32,801 nt of DNA from an uncultured Bacteroidota bacterium (GTDB taxonomy: Bacteria > Bacteroidota > Bacteroidia > UKL13-3). Each line of letters starts with the position of its first letter. The stretch's first letter is position 1. The stretch lies in assembly GCA_903888395.1 (NCBI GenBank), contig CAISTO010000263.1:1-32801 (forward strand). The letters are read 5' to 3'. This document shows, piece by piece, positions 1 through 8,555 of the stretch. A model generated the notes under the pieces. The model was not told the origin of the DNA. It ran no database searches and saw only the letters and a list, made by a program, of their open reading frames with translations. Made by a program: the position numbers and the translations under genes.

Positions 1-364
1 CTAAATTCATAATTGGCATCGCGTTTCTAAATCCAATTGCTCCAGTTATACCTTTACTATAGGTGGTATTACTATCTGTAAAAGCATAATTTTGTCGATG
101 GCAGCTTGCACATGATTGTGTATTATCTAAGGATAAAATTGGATCATAAAATAACTTTCTACCTAATGCAATTCCTTCTACTGTTAATGGATTTATTGTT
201 GGAATTTTTATTGGGGGAAAACCAGCAGGTGTTACTAAATTGTATGGAGTTGCAGGTGAATCAACCTCCAACTTTGGAACAGGAGAAACAATATCATTGT
301 CTTTCTGACATGCAATAAGTATTGCAATAAATGCTACAAAAAAAATGATGATTTTATTCTTCAT
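1..364 (-). CDS. Diheme cytochrome-c peroxidase (MbnH/CcpA-type) lipoprotein, N-terminal part
   Basis: Translating the minus strand from the ATG at 362-364 gives 121 residues that run off the left edge. Residues 1-19 form a lipoprotein signal ending in the lipobox LIAC (lipid cysteine 19). The segment NPLTVEGIALGRKLFYDP followed by a CASCH haem-binding motif (residues 85-89) is the hallmark start of the bacterial diheme cytochrome-c peroxidase family. Only this first haem site is visible; the second lies outside. The start is 5 nt after the stop of an MbnP-like gene, so the two are surely co-transcribed. Known: MbnP and MbnH are partners in copper and methanobactin-linked chemistry, MbnH being a diheme enzyme that oxidises a tryptophan of MbnP. 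Inference: a periplasmic enzyme acting on the neighbouring MbnP-like protein rather than a general H2O2 scavenger. Confidence 0.88.
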   Translation of the reverse strand, partial: MKNKIIIFFVAFIAILIACQKDNDIVSPVPKLEVDSPATPYNLVTPAGFPPIKIPTINPLTVEGIALGRKLFYDPILSLDNTQSCASCHRQNYAFTDSNTTYSKGITGAIGFRNAMPIMNL

Positions 365-369
365 TGATG

Positions 370-1131
370 TTATTCAGCTTTAGAAAAAGTAAAAGATTTT
401 TCAAGATTTCTTCTCATACTTGACATCCAAGAAGTATCAGCTGCTGAAGTTGATTGGCGATCATTGTCAATATTGAAATCTATGATATTTTGAGCGGAAT
501 AAACTTTATTCAAATCAAAATCAATGAATAGTTTTGATAAGGATCCATTTATATTTACCATTGGTAAATTGACCTCCACATTTCCTCTTCCCAAATCTTT
601 TCCCAGATGTAAGCGTAAAGGTTTTAGTTCATTAATGGTATTCTTGTAATTTCCTTCATGTTTAAAGAAAATATAGCCAGTATTCCAATCCCACAGCATG
701 CCATAACTTGGGTCTAAAAATCCATCTTGAACACCGGTTAAATTTCTCAATGAATCAACCCCTAACATAAACTTCATTTTAGTATATTTTGTGTTAGGAA
801 CTCCACTAAGTATAAATGTATTTTGAGTGGGTTCGTCAATGTTTATTAAATTATAGTTTTTGGCAAACCACTCTTTGTTATTTTCATCAACTAATACCAT
901 ATTAGTAACATAATACTTTAGTATATTTATTGAATATAAATTACCTGCAGCATTTCTATAATTAGTGTCAGACGAACTAATTGTTTTACCATTCACTGTA
1001 TTATTAAAAGTAATTGATAAGTTAGTTGTGGTTACTGTTGCTATTGGTGGAAATGGTGGAGGTGTTTCTTTTTCACATGACAACAATACAGTAATTGCAA
1101 CAACTAATATCCTTAAATATGTTTTTTTCAT
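370..1131 (-). CDS. MbnP-like copper-binding lipoprotein
   Basis: A 253-residue protein with a lipoprotein signal (lipobox LLSC, cysteine 19) and a short Pro-rich linker. The body matches the MbnP family: a beta-rich N-terminal half (NLSITFNNTVNGK), a central GVDSLRNLTGVQDGFLDP stretch, and the diagnostic MLWDWNTGYIFFKHEG segment rich in Trp, Tyr and His around residues 146-160. Family knowledge: MbnP proteins are periplasmic or surface copper binders found next to diheme peroxidases. Here the peroxidase gene follows after 5 nt. The -7 box for this pair is not obvious; the upstream 150 bp are AT-rich without a clear TAnnTTTG. The copper role is inferred from family and neighbour only. Confidence 0.82.
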   Translation of the reverse strand: MKKTYLRILVVAITVLLSCEKETPPPFPPIATVTTTNLSITFNNTVNGKTISSSDTNYRNAAGNLYSINILKYYVTNMVLVDENNKEWFAKNYNLINIDEPTQNTFILSGVPNTKYTKMKFMLGVDSLRNLTGVQDGFLDPSYGMLWDWNTGYIFFKHEGNYKNTINELKPLRLHLGKDLGRGNVEVNLPMVNINGSLSKLFIDFDLNKVYSAQNIIDFNIDNDRQSTSAADTSWMSSMRRNLEKSFTFSKAE

Positions 1132-1284
1132 TCTTGAATTGATTTTTTTTTGATAGCTAGATTTATTATCAATATTGTAAAAAATAAAAATTGTTAAAAC
1201 TGATTTTTATAAATTTAAAATAAAACAACAGTTAAAATATAAATGCCATTAGAATATTAATTAAAACGGCAATAAATTCCAATG

Positions 1285-1677
1285 CTAAATTAGCAGAAAA
1301 ATTGCATTTAAATGCAATAAATTATAAGGAGGTTTTTTGTCAAAAATATAAAATGTTTGAGTTTTATAAACTTCATTTATACTATATACTTTTTGATAAA
1401 AAGATAGAATTAGTTTATTAAATTTTTGAGTGAAATTAAAACTTATTTGTTTGAGTGAATTGGTACTATTTTCATTGGTTTTAAATTGAAAATTCAAATC
1501 ATTGCAACATGATTTATCAGACATTTTATTACATTCACAGTTATCATCAGCGTTATGTTCAAAAAAACTAATGCTAGTTATACTACCTCCACAAAAATGA
1601 ATACTCGCACTTAAATGAGTAGAAAGTGTTAGGTAAAAAATTGCAAATAATATGTAAGGTATCTTTTTCAATTGCAT
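1285..1677 (-). CDS. HYC_CC_PP-like small exported protein
   Basis: A small protein of 130 residues from the ATG at 1677. A hydrophobic N-terminal signal (residues 4-24) is followed by HFCGG (27-31), a cluster DNCECNK (46-51), a CC pair (57-58), and near the C-terminus a KPPY motif (115-118). This order of motifs is that of the Bacteroidota HYC_CC_PP family, with Phe instead of Tyr in the first motif. I choose 1677 over the upstream ATG at 1692 because a perfect -7 box lies at 1690-1697, which puts the transcript start near 1683. The Cys/His pattern suggests metal binding, and the adjacent MbnP/peroxidase pair makes copper the likely metal. Function is otherwise unknown. Confidence 0.7.
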   Translation of the reverse strand: MQLKKIPYILFAIFYLTLSTHLSASIHFCGGSITSISFFEHNADDNCECNKMSDKSCCNDLNFQFKTNENSTNSLKQISFNFTQKFNKLILSFYQKVYSINEVYKTQTFYIFDKKPPYNLLHLNAIFLLI

Positions 1678-1689
1678 AGCAAACATAAA

Positions 1690-1697
1690 CAAAAATA
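1690..1697 (-). promoter_or_regulatory. -7 promoter box for the HYC_CC_PP-like gene
   Basis: On the minus strand the sequence is TATTTTTG, a full match to the Bacteroidota TAnnTTTG -7 element. With the usual distance of about 7 nt the transcript would start near 1683, giving a leader of only about 6 nt before the ATG at 1677. It decides between two possible start codons. Confidence 0.5.
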
Positions 1698-1799
1698 TAA
1701 AATTCAGTTCTTAATTTTTTATAAATTAAGAAAACACCTAAGACAGAGATTAGTTTTATACTAACAAAAATTCAATATTTTATATGCATTTGAGTATAT

Positions 1800-1925
1800 T
1801 TAAATTGAAAGAATTTTGCCAGTATTTACCTCAATTGAAACTTCTTCTATGTTTATAATTTCATTGTCTTCATCAGTTAGTGGATTTATGAATAAATTGA
1901 TGGAAAGAAAGCTTTGATTAGCCAC
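1800..1925 (-). other. Short reading frame, possible gene relic
   Basis: From a GTG at 1923-1925 the minus strand reads 41 codons to a stop at 1800-1802. The product has a coding-like composition, including NPLTDEDNEIINIEEVSIE. There is no ATG and an in-frame TAG just upstream, so this is either a tiny GTG-started gene or the tail of a decayed one. I recognise no family. The 9-bp inverted repeat of this intergenic region falls inside it. Confidence 0.2.
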
Positions 1926-2047
1926 TAACTAGGCATGTTAAAAAATTTTGAATAGATTTACATTTTCTAATTCTATCAACAAAACTATAAAAATAAATTG
2001 CATTTCAAATTTACTTATAATCAACATTGAAAAATAAAATATTTTTC

Positions 2048-2093
2048 AGTAATATTACTTTTTTATAATAGAAGATTTTTAGTTTTAGCTTTG
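2048..2093 (+). promoter_or_regulatory. Palindrome-type promoter A (AGTAATATTACT + TAGCTTTG)
   Basis: A perfect 12-bp palindrome AGTAATATTACT at 2048-2059 is followed after 26 bp by the -7 box TAGCTTTG at 2086-2093. The spacer contains no TTG that could serve as a -33 element. The predicted transcript starts near 2100, 40 nt before the DnaB-like gene. It is one of six sites with the same layout in the window. Confidence 0.65.
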
Positions 2094-2139
2094 CCCAAGA
2101 ATAATACGAAAACTAATTTTTTTAAATGTTCGCCAACAA

Positions 2140-2952
2140 ATGGAAATAAAAAACACAAGCATAATAGATAACAATGATTCACTGTATACCGGATTCAATG
2201 AATTAGATAATTTGATTGGTCCATTAAATGCTGGTCTTTATGTGGTTGGTTCAAGACCAGGAATGGGGAAAACTGCACTCCTATTAAACATAACAGCAAA
2301 TTTGATGGCTAATGATAATTTTAAAGGAAAAATTGTTTACGTTTCTACTAACGATAGCAAGCAAATAAACCTAGAGCGTTTGACAAGTTTAATTACAAAA
2401 ATTCCAATTAGGGTTATACAGAACGATGAAATAATTTCGGATGAACAATTAAAATTAATGGATGAACATCTCATTTTAAAAATGGTAAATTCAAATCAGT
2501 TGAATATAATTACTTTCAACGGTCAACCAAAAATTGATAAAATTTCAAGTATAATACAACAGTCAAAATCACCTATTTCAATATTAATAATTGACTGTTT
2601 ACAAGATTTTATAAAAGAAAATGAAAGTTCCTTTGAAATACAAATAGAAGATATAATGGAATCTTTAAAAGTACTGGCCTCAGAACAAAATATTCTAATT
2701 ATTATCAGTGCTAGTATTGAAAGAAGGGTGGAACAGAGGAGCAATAAAATGCCAACATCAAATGACCTAATAGGAAATGTAGAAAAATATGCTGATGTAT
2801 TGCTGTTTTTACTTAGACCAGAATACTACCAAATTTTTGATAAAAATGAAAAGACGTATGCAAATATTTCAGTTACTAAAAATAATTTCGGTTCAACTGG
2901 AGAGATTGAATTAGCTACTGAAATGGATAAACTATTATTTAAAAACAAATAA
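2140..2952 (+). CDS. DnaB C-terminal-domain-like RecA-fold ATPase
   Basis: 270 residues that correspond to the C-terminal helicase domain of DnaB alone. It opens with TGFNELDNLIGPLNAGLYVV, then a Walker A GSRPGMGKTAL (residues 37-47), a Walker B ISILIIDCLQDF with Asp 151, an EQNILIIISASIERRVEQR segment equivalent to DnaB motif H3, and a final KNNFGSTGEI resembling the DnaB motif KxRxGxxG with Asn in place of the Arg. The DnaB N-terminal primase-binding domain is absent, so it is unlikely to be the replicative helicase. It is first in an operon with an exported protein and an SbcD/SbcC-like pair and is preceded by palindrome promoter A. It could be a helicase, or a RecA-type ATPase recruited to repair or defence. 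Confidence 0.8.
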   Translation: MEIKNTSIIDNNDSLYTGFNELDNLIGPLNAGLYVVGSRPGMGKTALLLNITANLMANDNFKGKIVYVSTNDSKQINLERLTSLITKIPIRVIQNDEIISDEQLKLMDEHLILKMVNSNQLNIITFNGQPKIDKISSIIQQSKSPISILIIDCLQDFIKENESSFEIQIEDIMESLKVLASEQNILIIISASIERRVEQRSNKMPTSNDLIGNVEKYADVLLFLLRPEYYQIFDKNEKTYANISVTKNNFGSTGEIELATEMDKLLFKNK

Positions 2953-3005
2953 TTTTCAATTAATAAATAACCTAATTTTATAATAAATTTTAAAAAAATA
3001 AAACC

Positions 3006-3629
3006 ATGAAAAAAATTTACTTTTTAATTGTATTTACAATATCTGTCACCAATGTTTTTGCTGATACTCCATTAACCGAAACTAGTTTCTACAAAGCTTA
3101 TTTAGATGTTCCTATGGTTCAACAAGCACTTAAATCGAAGGGCAGATTAACGCATGATATGGTATTTTATTTGGCAAACGATACAAACGCCTTGGATATT
3201 AAAATTGCAATTATAAATGCTCTTGGTTGGAATCACAAAGGACGTGGCAATAGCAGTTCATACTTAAACTATGTTGTAAAATCAAAAAAGTATAAAGGAG
3301 AATCAAAATCTATTGCCTTTAAATTACAGGCAACATCAGATGAATTAATTTGCTATGCATATTTATTGTGCTTAGATAATTATTTTGATATAGTATATGC
3401 AAATGAAATAGCTCAATTAGCTTTAAAGAAAAGTCCAAATAGCTATGCTGTAAATATGATTGCTAATTTAATTAAAGTTCAAGGGTTGTATTTACTTGGC
3501 GAAAATTGTTATGCATATAAACTGTTCAATGAATTAAAAACAAATTCTACATTAAAAATAGACATGCGTAATGATGCTGAAAAATATATTTTTGAATACA
3601 TGAATTCAATTGGAGCAAATTGCAAATAG
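3006..3629 (+). CDS. Exported protein of unknown function
   Basis: 207 residues with a clear signal peptide (MKKIYFLIVFTISVTNVFA, cleavage after residue 19). The mature part is alpha-helical with an irregular TPR-like look: DIKIAIINALGWN, a helix pair with YAYLLCLDNYFDIVYANEIAQLALKK, and a final helix. Cysteines are few. It lies 53 nt after the DnaB-like gene and 34 nt before the SbcD-like gene, so it is in their operon although it must leave the cytoplasm. That mix of an exported protein with DNA-processing enzymes is odd and unexplained. I do not recognise the family. Confidence 0.6.
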   Translation: MKKIYFLIVFTISVTNVFADTPLTETSFYKAYLDVPMVQQALKSKGRLTHDMVFYLANDTNALDIKIAIINALGWNHKGRGNSSSYLNYVVKSKKYKGESKSIAFKLQATSDELICYAYLLCLDNYFDIVYANEIAQLALKKSPNSYAVNMIANLIKVQGLYLLGENCYAYKLFNELKTNSTLKIDMRNDAEKYIFEYMNSIGANCK

Positions 3630-3663
3630 TATTTTCAATAAATAAAAAAATAATAATAATAAA

Positions 3664-4779
3664 ATGAGTATAAAAATTATACATACAGCCGATAATCATA
3701 TTGGAATTAGCTATAACAGTGTTTCTCAAGCCAAAACAGAATTAGTATTAGAGCGCTTAACCTCGTTAAAGCGAATAGTTGATGAAGGAAATAAAGAAGG
3801 TGCAAATTATTTAGTGATAGCAGGTGATTTATTTGATGTAACAAAAGTGGTAAAGACTAGAATAATGGAGGTTATTAAAGTTTTGAAAACTTTCAATGAA
3901 AAGGTTATCATTATACCAGGCAACCACGATTTTTTTGTGGATGAATTTGACTCACTTTGGAACTATTTTAAAACAAATATTGATACTGAAAAAATTATTG
4001 TTTTAGATAAATACGAAGTGTTCATTGACCACTTAGGTGAGCAAGAAGTTAGGTTTTATCCAGCAGCATGCAGAACATTGCATTCTGAACAAAATATGAT
4101 TGGTTGGGTTAATTTAGAGAAGAAACCTATTCACTCAATAAATATTGGAATTGCACATGGAAACGTGGAAGGTCTTGGAAGAGATGATGATGGTAAATAT
4201 TTTAACATGACTCATTCTGAATTAACTAATTCCGGCCTCGACCTTTGGTTATTAGGACATATTCATGTTGCATATCCAACACAAAATGAGGTAAATGAAA
4301 ACCCAGGATATTTTATGAGTGGCACACACATGCCCGACTCTTGGAAGTCGACAAATGCTGGAAATGCATGGATAATAGAAATACATGAAGACAAAAAAGT
4401 AAAGGCTAAAAAATTTCAACCCTCTGCGTTTAAATATAAAGTAATAGAAAGTGATATCCGTTCACTTTCCGACATTGATAATTTTAAAAATCAAATATTG
4501 AATTGTGACAAAAAAAATACTGCAGTTAGGTTAAATTTAACGGGCACATTAGTTCAAAATGATTTATCTTATTTGGAGGAAACAATCAATGAAATTCGCA
4601 ATGAATTTATACATTTTGAAGAAAACAAATATATAAAGAGAAGGATAGATATAGATGCTATCAATAGCGAATTTGTTGAAGGTTCATTACCGCATATTTT
4701 ACTTTCAGAATTACTTCTTGAAGATCCGGATGGTATGAGTACACAAAAAGCATTTGAGGCTATTAAAAAAAATAATTAA
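3664..4779 (+). CDS. SbcD/Mre11-like (YhaO-type) DNA exonuclease subunit
   Basis: 371 residues of a calcineurin-like metallophosphoesterase. All five metal motifs are visible: DNH (Asp 10, His 12), GDLFD (54-58), GNHD (86-89), AHG (His 165) and GHIH (198-201). A C-terminal region of about 130 residues follows, as in SbcD, where it caps the active site and contacts SbcC. Known function: manganese-dependent exo- and endonuclease that, with its SMC-like ATPase partner, opens DNA ends and hairpins. The partner gene starts 5 nt after its stop. The order and sizes resemble YhaO/YhaN of Bacillus more than classical SbcD/SbcC. Confidence 0.9.
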   Translation: MSIKIIHTADNHIGISYNSVSQAKTELVLERLTSLKRIVDEGNKEGANYLVIAGDLFDVTKVVKTRIMEVIKVLKTFNEKVIIIPGNHDFFVDEFDSLWNYFKTNIDTEKIIVLDKYEVFIDHLGEQEVRFYPAACRTLHSEQNMIGWVNLEKKPIHSINIGIAHGNVEGLGRDDDGKYFNMTHSELTNSGLDLWLLGHIHVAYPTQNEVNENPGYFMSGTHMPDSWKSTNAGNAWIIEIHEDKKVKAKKFQPSAFKYKVIESDIRSLSDIDNFKNQILNCDKKNTAVRLNLTGTLVQNDLSYLEETINEIRNEFIHFEENKYIKRRIDIDAINSEFVEGSLPHILLSELLLEDPDGMSTQKAFEAIKKNN

Positions 4780-4784
4780 AAAAC

Positions 4785-7229
4785 ATGAAACTATTAAATT
4801 TACACTTGCACCCTTTTGCAGGCACCATTGATAAACAATATAATTTTGAAGATGGCCTTAATGTGGTATACGGACATAATGAAGCGGGAAAATCAACCAT
4901 TGTAAATGCTTTTTTAGCAGTTTTACTCGAATCAACGGATTTAACAAAAACAGTGTTTAAAAACACCTTGGCAAAATACATGCCCATTGGTGGCGATACT
5001 ATAAATATAGATTTAACATTTGAAGTAGCGGGAATTAAATACCAACTTAAAAAATCGTGGGGAGCTAATAATTTTTCTTCTTTAAATAAAGTTGGTGAGG
5101 CTCCAATAAATAATGCGGATACCGTTCAGAAAGAATTATTTAAATTATTGAATTTAAATAAATCAACTGTTAGAGAAATGATTTTTACTACACAAGCAAA
5201 AATTTCAAATACAATAGATGCTATTAAAAAAGATCCTGAAATAAATAATAGTTTAGACCAAATATTAAGGGGTGCAATTTTAAATACTGGCGGCATTATT
5301 CCCGAAAAATTAAAAGTACAACTTGAAAAAGAATTTAATGAACTTTCGTTGAATTGGAATTTGGAAAATGATGCTCCATCAATTAGTTCAAATAATAAAG
5401 GTTCATATGAAAATAGATGGGAAAAAGGTTTAGGAGAAATTTTAAAATTGGCTTATGAAATAAATGACAAACAAAAGGCCAAATTATATAGGGAACAATA
5501 TGATGAGAAGCTAAGTAACCTAGCTAATGAGATAAATATTCTGAGAGGCCACGTAAATTTAGATCAAAATTATATTGATTCTAATAAAGCTTTGATGGAA
5601 AGTTTATCCAATAGAATAACAATTCAAAGTGAACTAAAAAGTATTGAGTCAAATAAAGAAATAATTGTTGGTGCTCAGTCGGAATGGTATAAAATTAATG
5701 CCATGTTGCCGGTGTTAAGTGGTCAAATTATTGCTGATAAGGAGCAATTAAATCAATTAAATACTGAACTTGAAAATGCAAGAAAATCAGGTGATATAAC
5801 AATAAAAATTGCACAATTTGATAAGGTAAGTGCTTTAAAAATAAAATATGATACCACCAAAGAATTATTAACAAATACAAAGGTGGTAACAAATGTTGAC
5901 GTAGAAAATGTTAAAAAATTAGAGGATGAACTTATAAAAGCTCAAAACGAATTAAATGCATTGGCGTCTGCTCAAAATTTTATTGTTGAAATACAACCTA
6001 AGAAAAATTTAACCATTGAACTTCAACATGGAACAGCATTGGCCTCTCAAATTAATCTTGTTCAAGGAGAACCTTATGCCATTGAAGTAAATAAGAGTTT
6101 TGTATATTCTTCCGATGAAGTAACAATTCAAGTAAAATCATTGACACAAGAAATTAGTATATTAAACGATAAAATCACCTTGCTTAAAAAACAATTTGAA
6201 GATGCTGTAGCAATATTTGGAGTGATTAATATGGAGGAATTGAAACAAAATAATTTAATCTATAATCAAAATAATGATCAATATAAATTAGCAAAAACCA
6301 CTTTTGAAAACAGTATTGCAGGTACAACTTTCGAAAAATTAAAACAAGATATTGAAGAATTAAAAAATATTCCAAAAACAAGAGAAAAAGAGGTTTTAGA
6401 GAAATTATATCAAAATTTAATTGGTAAAATGGCAACTGATGATAATTCATATAAATTGTATGAGAAAAAGTTAAAAGAATTTGAAAACCTTTATACCTCC
6501 TTAGAAAATTTAGTGGAATTAATAATTGGTATCAGACAAAATGAAAAAATCACTCAAGACAAATTGAATTTACTTCCTGCCATTGATCCTTCCAATGATA
6601 TGGAAACATTTCAAATTGAATTTAAAGCCGCAAACGAAAGATTTAATAAAAATAAAAGTTTACTACAAGAAAAAGAATTAGAGAGAGCGAAACATGAAGG
6701 ACAAGAACAATTTGATTTAGCAATGGAAATACAAGATCAAATTGAATTATTAGATAGGAAAAAAAATCAAAAAGTTCAAGAAGCAAAAGCCATTCAATTG
6801 GTATTGAACAAGCTGAATGATATATTAAATAGGGCAACTATTAATCCATACCAAGCCTACGAAACTAATTTAAGTAATTATTTATCTGTTTTATCAGGTG
6901 GAAAATATCAATCTCTATCCAATTCTGAAGTTTCACCAAATGCTATTAAAAACACAACAAATAATTTAGAATTACCAATAGAAATGCTTTCTCAAGGTAC
7001 GTCTGGAATTCTTGGTTTGTCATTACGACTTGCAATGGCTGATTACTTTTTAGGTGAAAACAATGGCTTTATTGCCTTTGATGATCCTATGGTTGATTTT
7101 GATGAAAATAGGCAATTATTTGCAGCTACTTGTTTACAAAATTATTCGCAAAACAAACAGGTAATCATTTTCACTTGCCATCAATCTCATGCTGCGCATT
7201 TAGGTGGTTATTTAATTAATTTAAACTAA
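4785..7229 (+). CDS. SbcC/Rad50-like (YhaN-type) SMC ATPase subunit
   Basis: 814 residues. The N-terminal half-domain has Walker A GHNEAGKST (residues 30-38) and a Q-loop region REMIFTTQA. Long coiled-coil arms follow. The C-terminal half carries LSGGKYQSL near residue 703, LSQGTSGILGLSLRLAMADY, Walker B FIAFDDPM (Asp 766, Asp 767) and the H-loop FTCHQ. No CxxC zinc hook is present; the middle (around residues 395-455) is beta-rich (IVEIQPKKNLTIELQHG, EVTIQVK) and probably forms a globular hinge instead. Role: ATP-driven DNA-end clamp for the nuclease encoded just upstream. At 814 residues it is shorter than classical SbcC (about 1,000). Confidence 0.9.
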   Translation: MKLLNLHLHPFAGTIDKQYNFEDGLNVVYGHNEAGKSTIVNAFLAVLLESTDLTKTVFKNTLAKYMPIGGDTINIDLTFEVAGIKYQLKKSWGANNFSSLNKVGEAPINNADTVQKELFKLLNLNKSTVREMIFTTQAKISNTIDAIKKDPEINNSLDQILRGAILNTGGIIPEKLKVQLEKEFNELSLNWNLENDAPSISSNNKGSYENRWEKGLGEILKLAYEINDKQKAKLYREQYDEKLSNLANEINILRGHVNLDQNYIDSNKALMESLSNRITIQSELKSIESNKEIIVGAQSEWYKINAMLPVLSGQIIADKEQLNQLNTELENARKSGDITIKIAQFDKVSALKIKYDTTKELLTNTKVVTNVDVENVKKLEDELIKAQNELNALASAQNFIVEIQPKKNLTIELQHGTALASQINLVQGEPYAIEVNKSFVYSSDEVTIQVKSLTQEISILNDKITLLKKQFEDAVAIFGVINMEELKQNNLIYNQNNDQYKLAKTTFENSIAGTTFEKLKQDIEELKNIPKTREKEVLEKLYQNLIGKMATDDNSYKLYEKKLKEFENLYTSLENLVELIIGIRQNEKITQDKLNLLPAIDPSNDMETFQIEFKAANERFNKNKSLLQEKELERAKHEGQEQFDLAMEIQDQIELLDRKKNQKVQEAKAIQLVLNKLNDILNRATINPYQAYETNLSNYLSVLSGGKYQSLSNSEVSPNAIKNTTNNLELPIEMLSQGTSGILGLSLRLAMADYFLGENNGFIAFDDPMVDFDENRQLFAATCLQNYSQNKQVIIFTCHQSHAAHLGGYLINLN

Positions 7230-7328
7230 AAAAAAATGTCAAGATACCTAACAAATTGTAAATTCTTTATTTTTTAAAGAAACAAAAGCAAGATCAATAT
7301 TTAAAAAATTTATTTTTTTGAATATTAA

Positions 7329-7409
7329 ATAGAAAGAGTCAAAGATGGTATACTTAAAGTATCATTAGAATTTTACAAACAAGAAATAACAACAAGATTA
7401 ATAGAATAA
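7329..7409 (+). pseudogene. C-terminal relic of an unknown gene
   Basis: After an in-frame stop, the plus strand reads 26 coding-like codons (including KDGILKVSLEFYKQEITT) and ends in TAA at 7407-7409. No start codon is available, so only the tail of a gene seems to remain, just upstream of the DUF4116 gene. I do not recognise the family. Confidence 0.3.
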
Positions 7410-7430
7410 TTAAATATTTATAAAAATCAA

Positions 7431-8552
7431 ATGGATAGAGTTCATAAAATTGAAGCAACAGAAAGTCTTCTTAAAGTTCATTTTTTTCAGTTATATTCAG
7501 CAAGCAAGGAATATGAATACCCTATAATTGATGAATTTGGGATTAATGAAAAATATCCTGGATTTTTAGAAACTTTTGATTTTTCAAAAGTTGAACTGAA
7601 GGTTTTATTTGAATTTATAAGTTATAGAAGAAAATGGGGATATGAACATGAGTATTTCGATTTAATTCCCAATTATTTCTTTTATATCTGGGATAACGAT
7701 AATCCATTTTATGGCGATATATCTGATTGGATTATTGATACTAAAAAAACAAATGATAAAGATATTTTATCGTGTCCCCATCCCTATCTTTTTACAGACT
7801 TTATAACATCCCAAAACAATGATTTAATTGCTGTTGACTATTATAATTTAATTTTATTACTAAATAAAAAAGATGAGATTATATATCATTGGGATAAGGC
7901 ATATCACGAATGCGATTGCAAATTAACATTCATTAACGAAGAATATATTGCCTTAGAGGCATCTTATTTTGAGAGAGGCAGAGGAGATGAGACTATTTTA
8001 ATGAAATATTCTAATGGGGGAATTATTGATAGTTTTAGTGAAGTAAGTTCAATAGAATTGTTCAACTTAATCATTCAGAATGGTGTTAGATTAGAAATTT
8101 ATCATTTATCTGACGAACTTAAATCTGATAAAAAAATTATTTTAGAACTATTGAAAAGCAATTGGTTCGAAATTTGCGTCTTGAGTAATCTAAATGAATC
8201 CATATTGGGTGACAAAGAATTCATTTTAGAAATACTTAATTTACATTATGGGTTAAATTACTTTGATTATGTCTCAGAAAATCTAAAAAATGACCCGGTA
8301 TTTATAATTGAGGTGGTTAAGCAAAAAGGTGAAGCATTAAAATATGTCTCTAAGGCTTTACAAGAAAACAAAGAGGTGGTTTTAGAAGCTGTTAAGCAAG
8401 ACGGTAGTGCATTAGAATTTGCTTCAGAAGAATTGAAGTCTGATGAAGAAATTGTATTTGAGGCGTTAGTGCAAAACGGATTAGCTATAAAGTTTGCCTC
8501 TGAGGAACTAAAAAACAATAAAGAATTTATGAAAAGGATAAACAATATATAA
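7431..8552 (+). CDS. DUF4116 repeat protein
   Basis: 373 residues. The C-terminal part, from about residue 209, is built of repeats of roughly 25 residues of DUF4116 type, best seen in ALKYVSKALQENKEVVLEAV, ALEFASEELKSDEEIVFEAL and AIKFASEELKNNKEF. The first 200 residues form a separate domain that recurs at the start of the 14157-15113 protein (shared KYPGFLETFDF-like block, aromatic-rich YFFYIWDND-like strand, HWDKAYHECDC). The function of DUF4116 is not established; the repeats look like a helical binding scaffold. No clear -7 box was found upstream. The gene is an isolated plus-strand unit followed by a frameshifted small gene and a 97-residue unknown. Confidence 0.72.
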   Translation: MDRVHKIEATESLLKVHFFQLYSASKEYEYPIIDEFGINEKYPGFLETFDFSKVELKVLFEFISYRRKWGYEHEYFDLIPNYFFYIWDNDNPFYGDISDWIIDTKKTNDKDILSCPHPYLFTDFITSQNNDLIAVDYYNLILLLNKKDEIIYHWDKAYHECDCKLTFINEEYIALEASYFERGRGDETILMKYSNGGIIDSFSEVSSIELFNLIIQNGVRLEIYHLSDELKSDKKIILELLKSNWFEICVLSNLNESILGDKEFILEILNLHYGLNYFDYVSENLKNDPVFIIEVVKQKGEALKYVSKALQENKEVVLEAVKQDGSALEFASEELKSDEEIVFEALVQNGLAIKFASEELKNNKEFMKRINNI

Positions 8553-8555
8553 AAA

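Larger units (their letters stand above)
1678..2139. other. Long intergenic region with a promoter, an inverted repeat and a possible relic
   Basis: This 460-bp gap separates the minus-strand copper cluster from the plus-strand SbcCD operon. It holds the HYC promoter at its left end, the palindrome-type promoter of the DnaB-like gene at 2048-2093, a short minus-strand reading frame at 1800-1925, and a perfect 9-bp inverted repeat AGTTAGTGG (1875-1883) / CCACTAACT (1922-1930) with a 38-nt loop. I see no RNA gene in it. Confidence 0.5.

Noticed and set aside
4785-7229. The many reading frames antisense to the SbcC-like gene and other long genes
   Set aside because: They are short, low-complexity, Phe/Leu/Ile/Ser-rich frames opposite well-supported genes, as expected from AT-rich coding sequence.
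7350-7362. Palindrome ATACTTAAAGTAT before the DUF4116 gene
   Set aside because: It lies within the coding-like relic (GILKVS codons), is AT-only apart from one C and one G, and has no second copy or promoter nearby.
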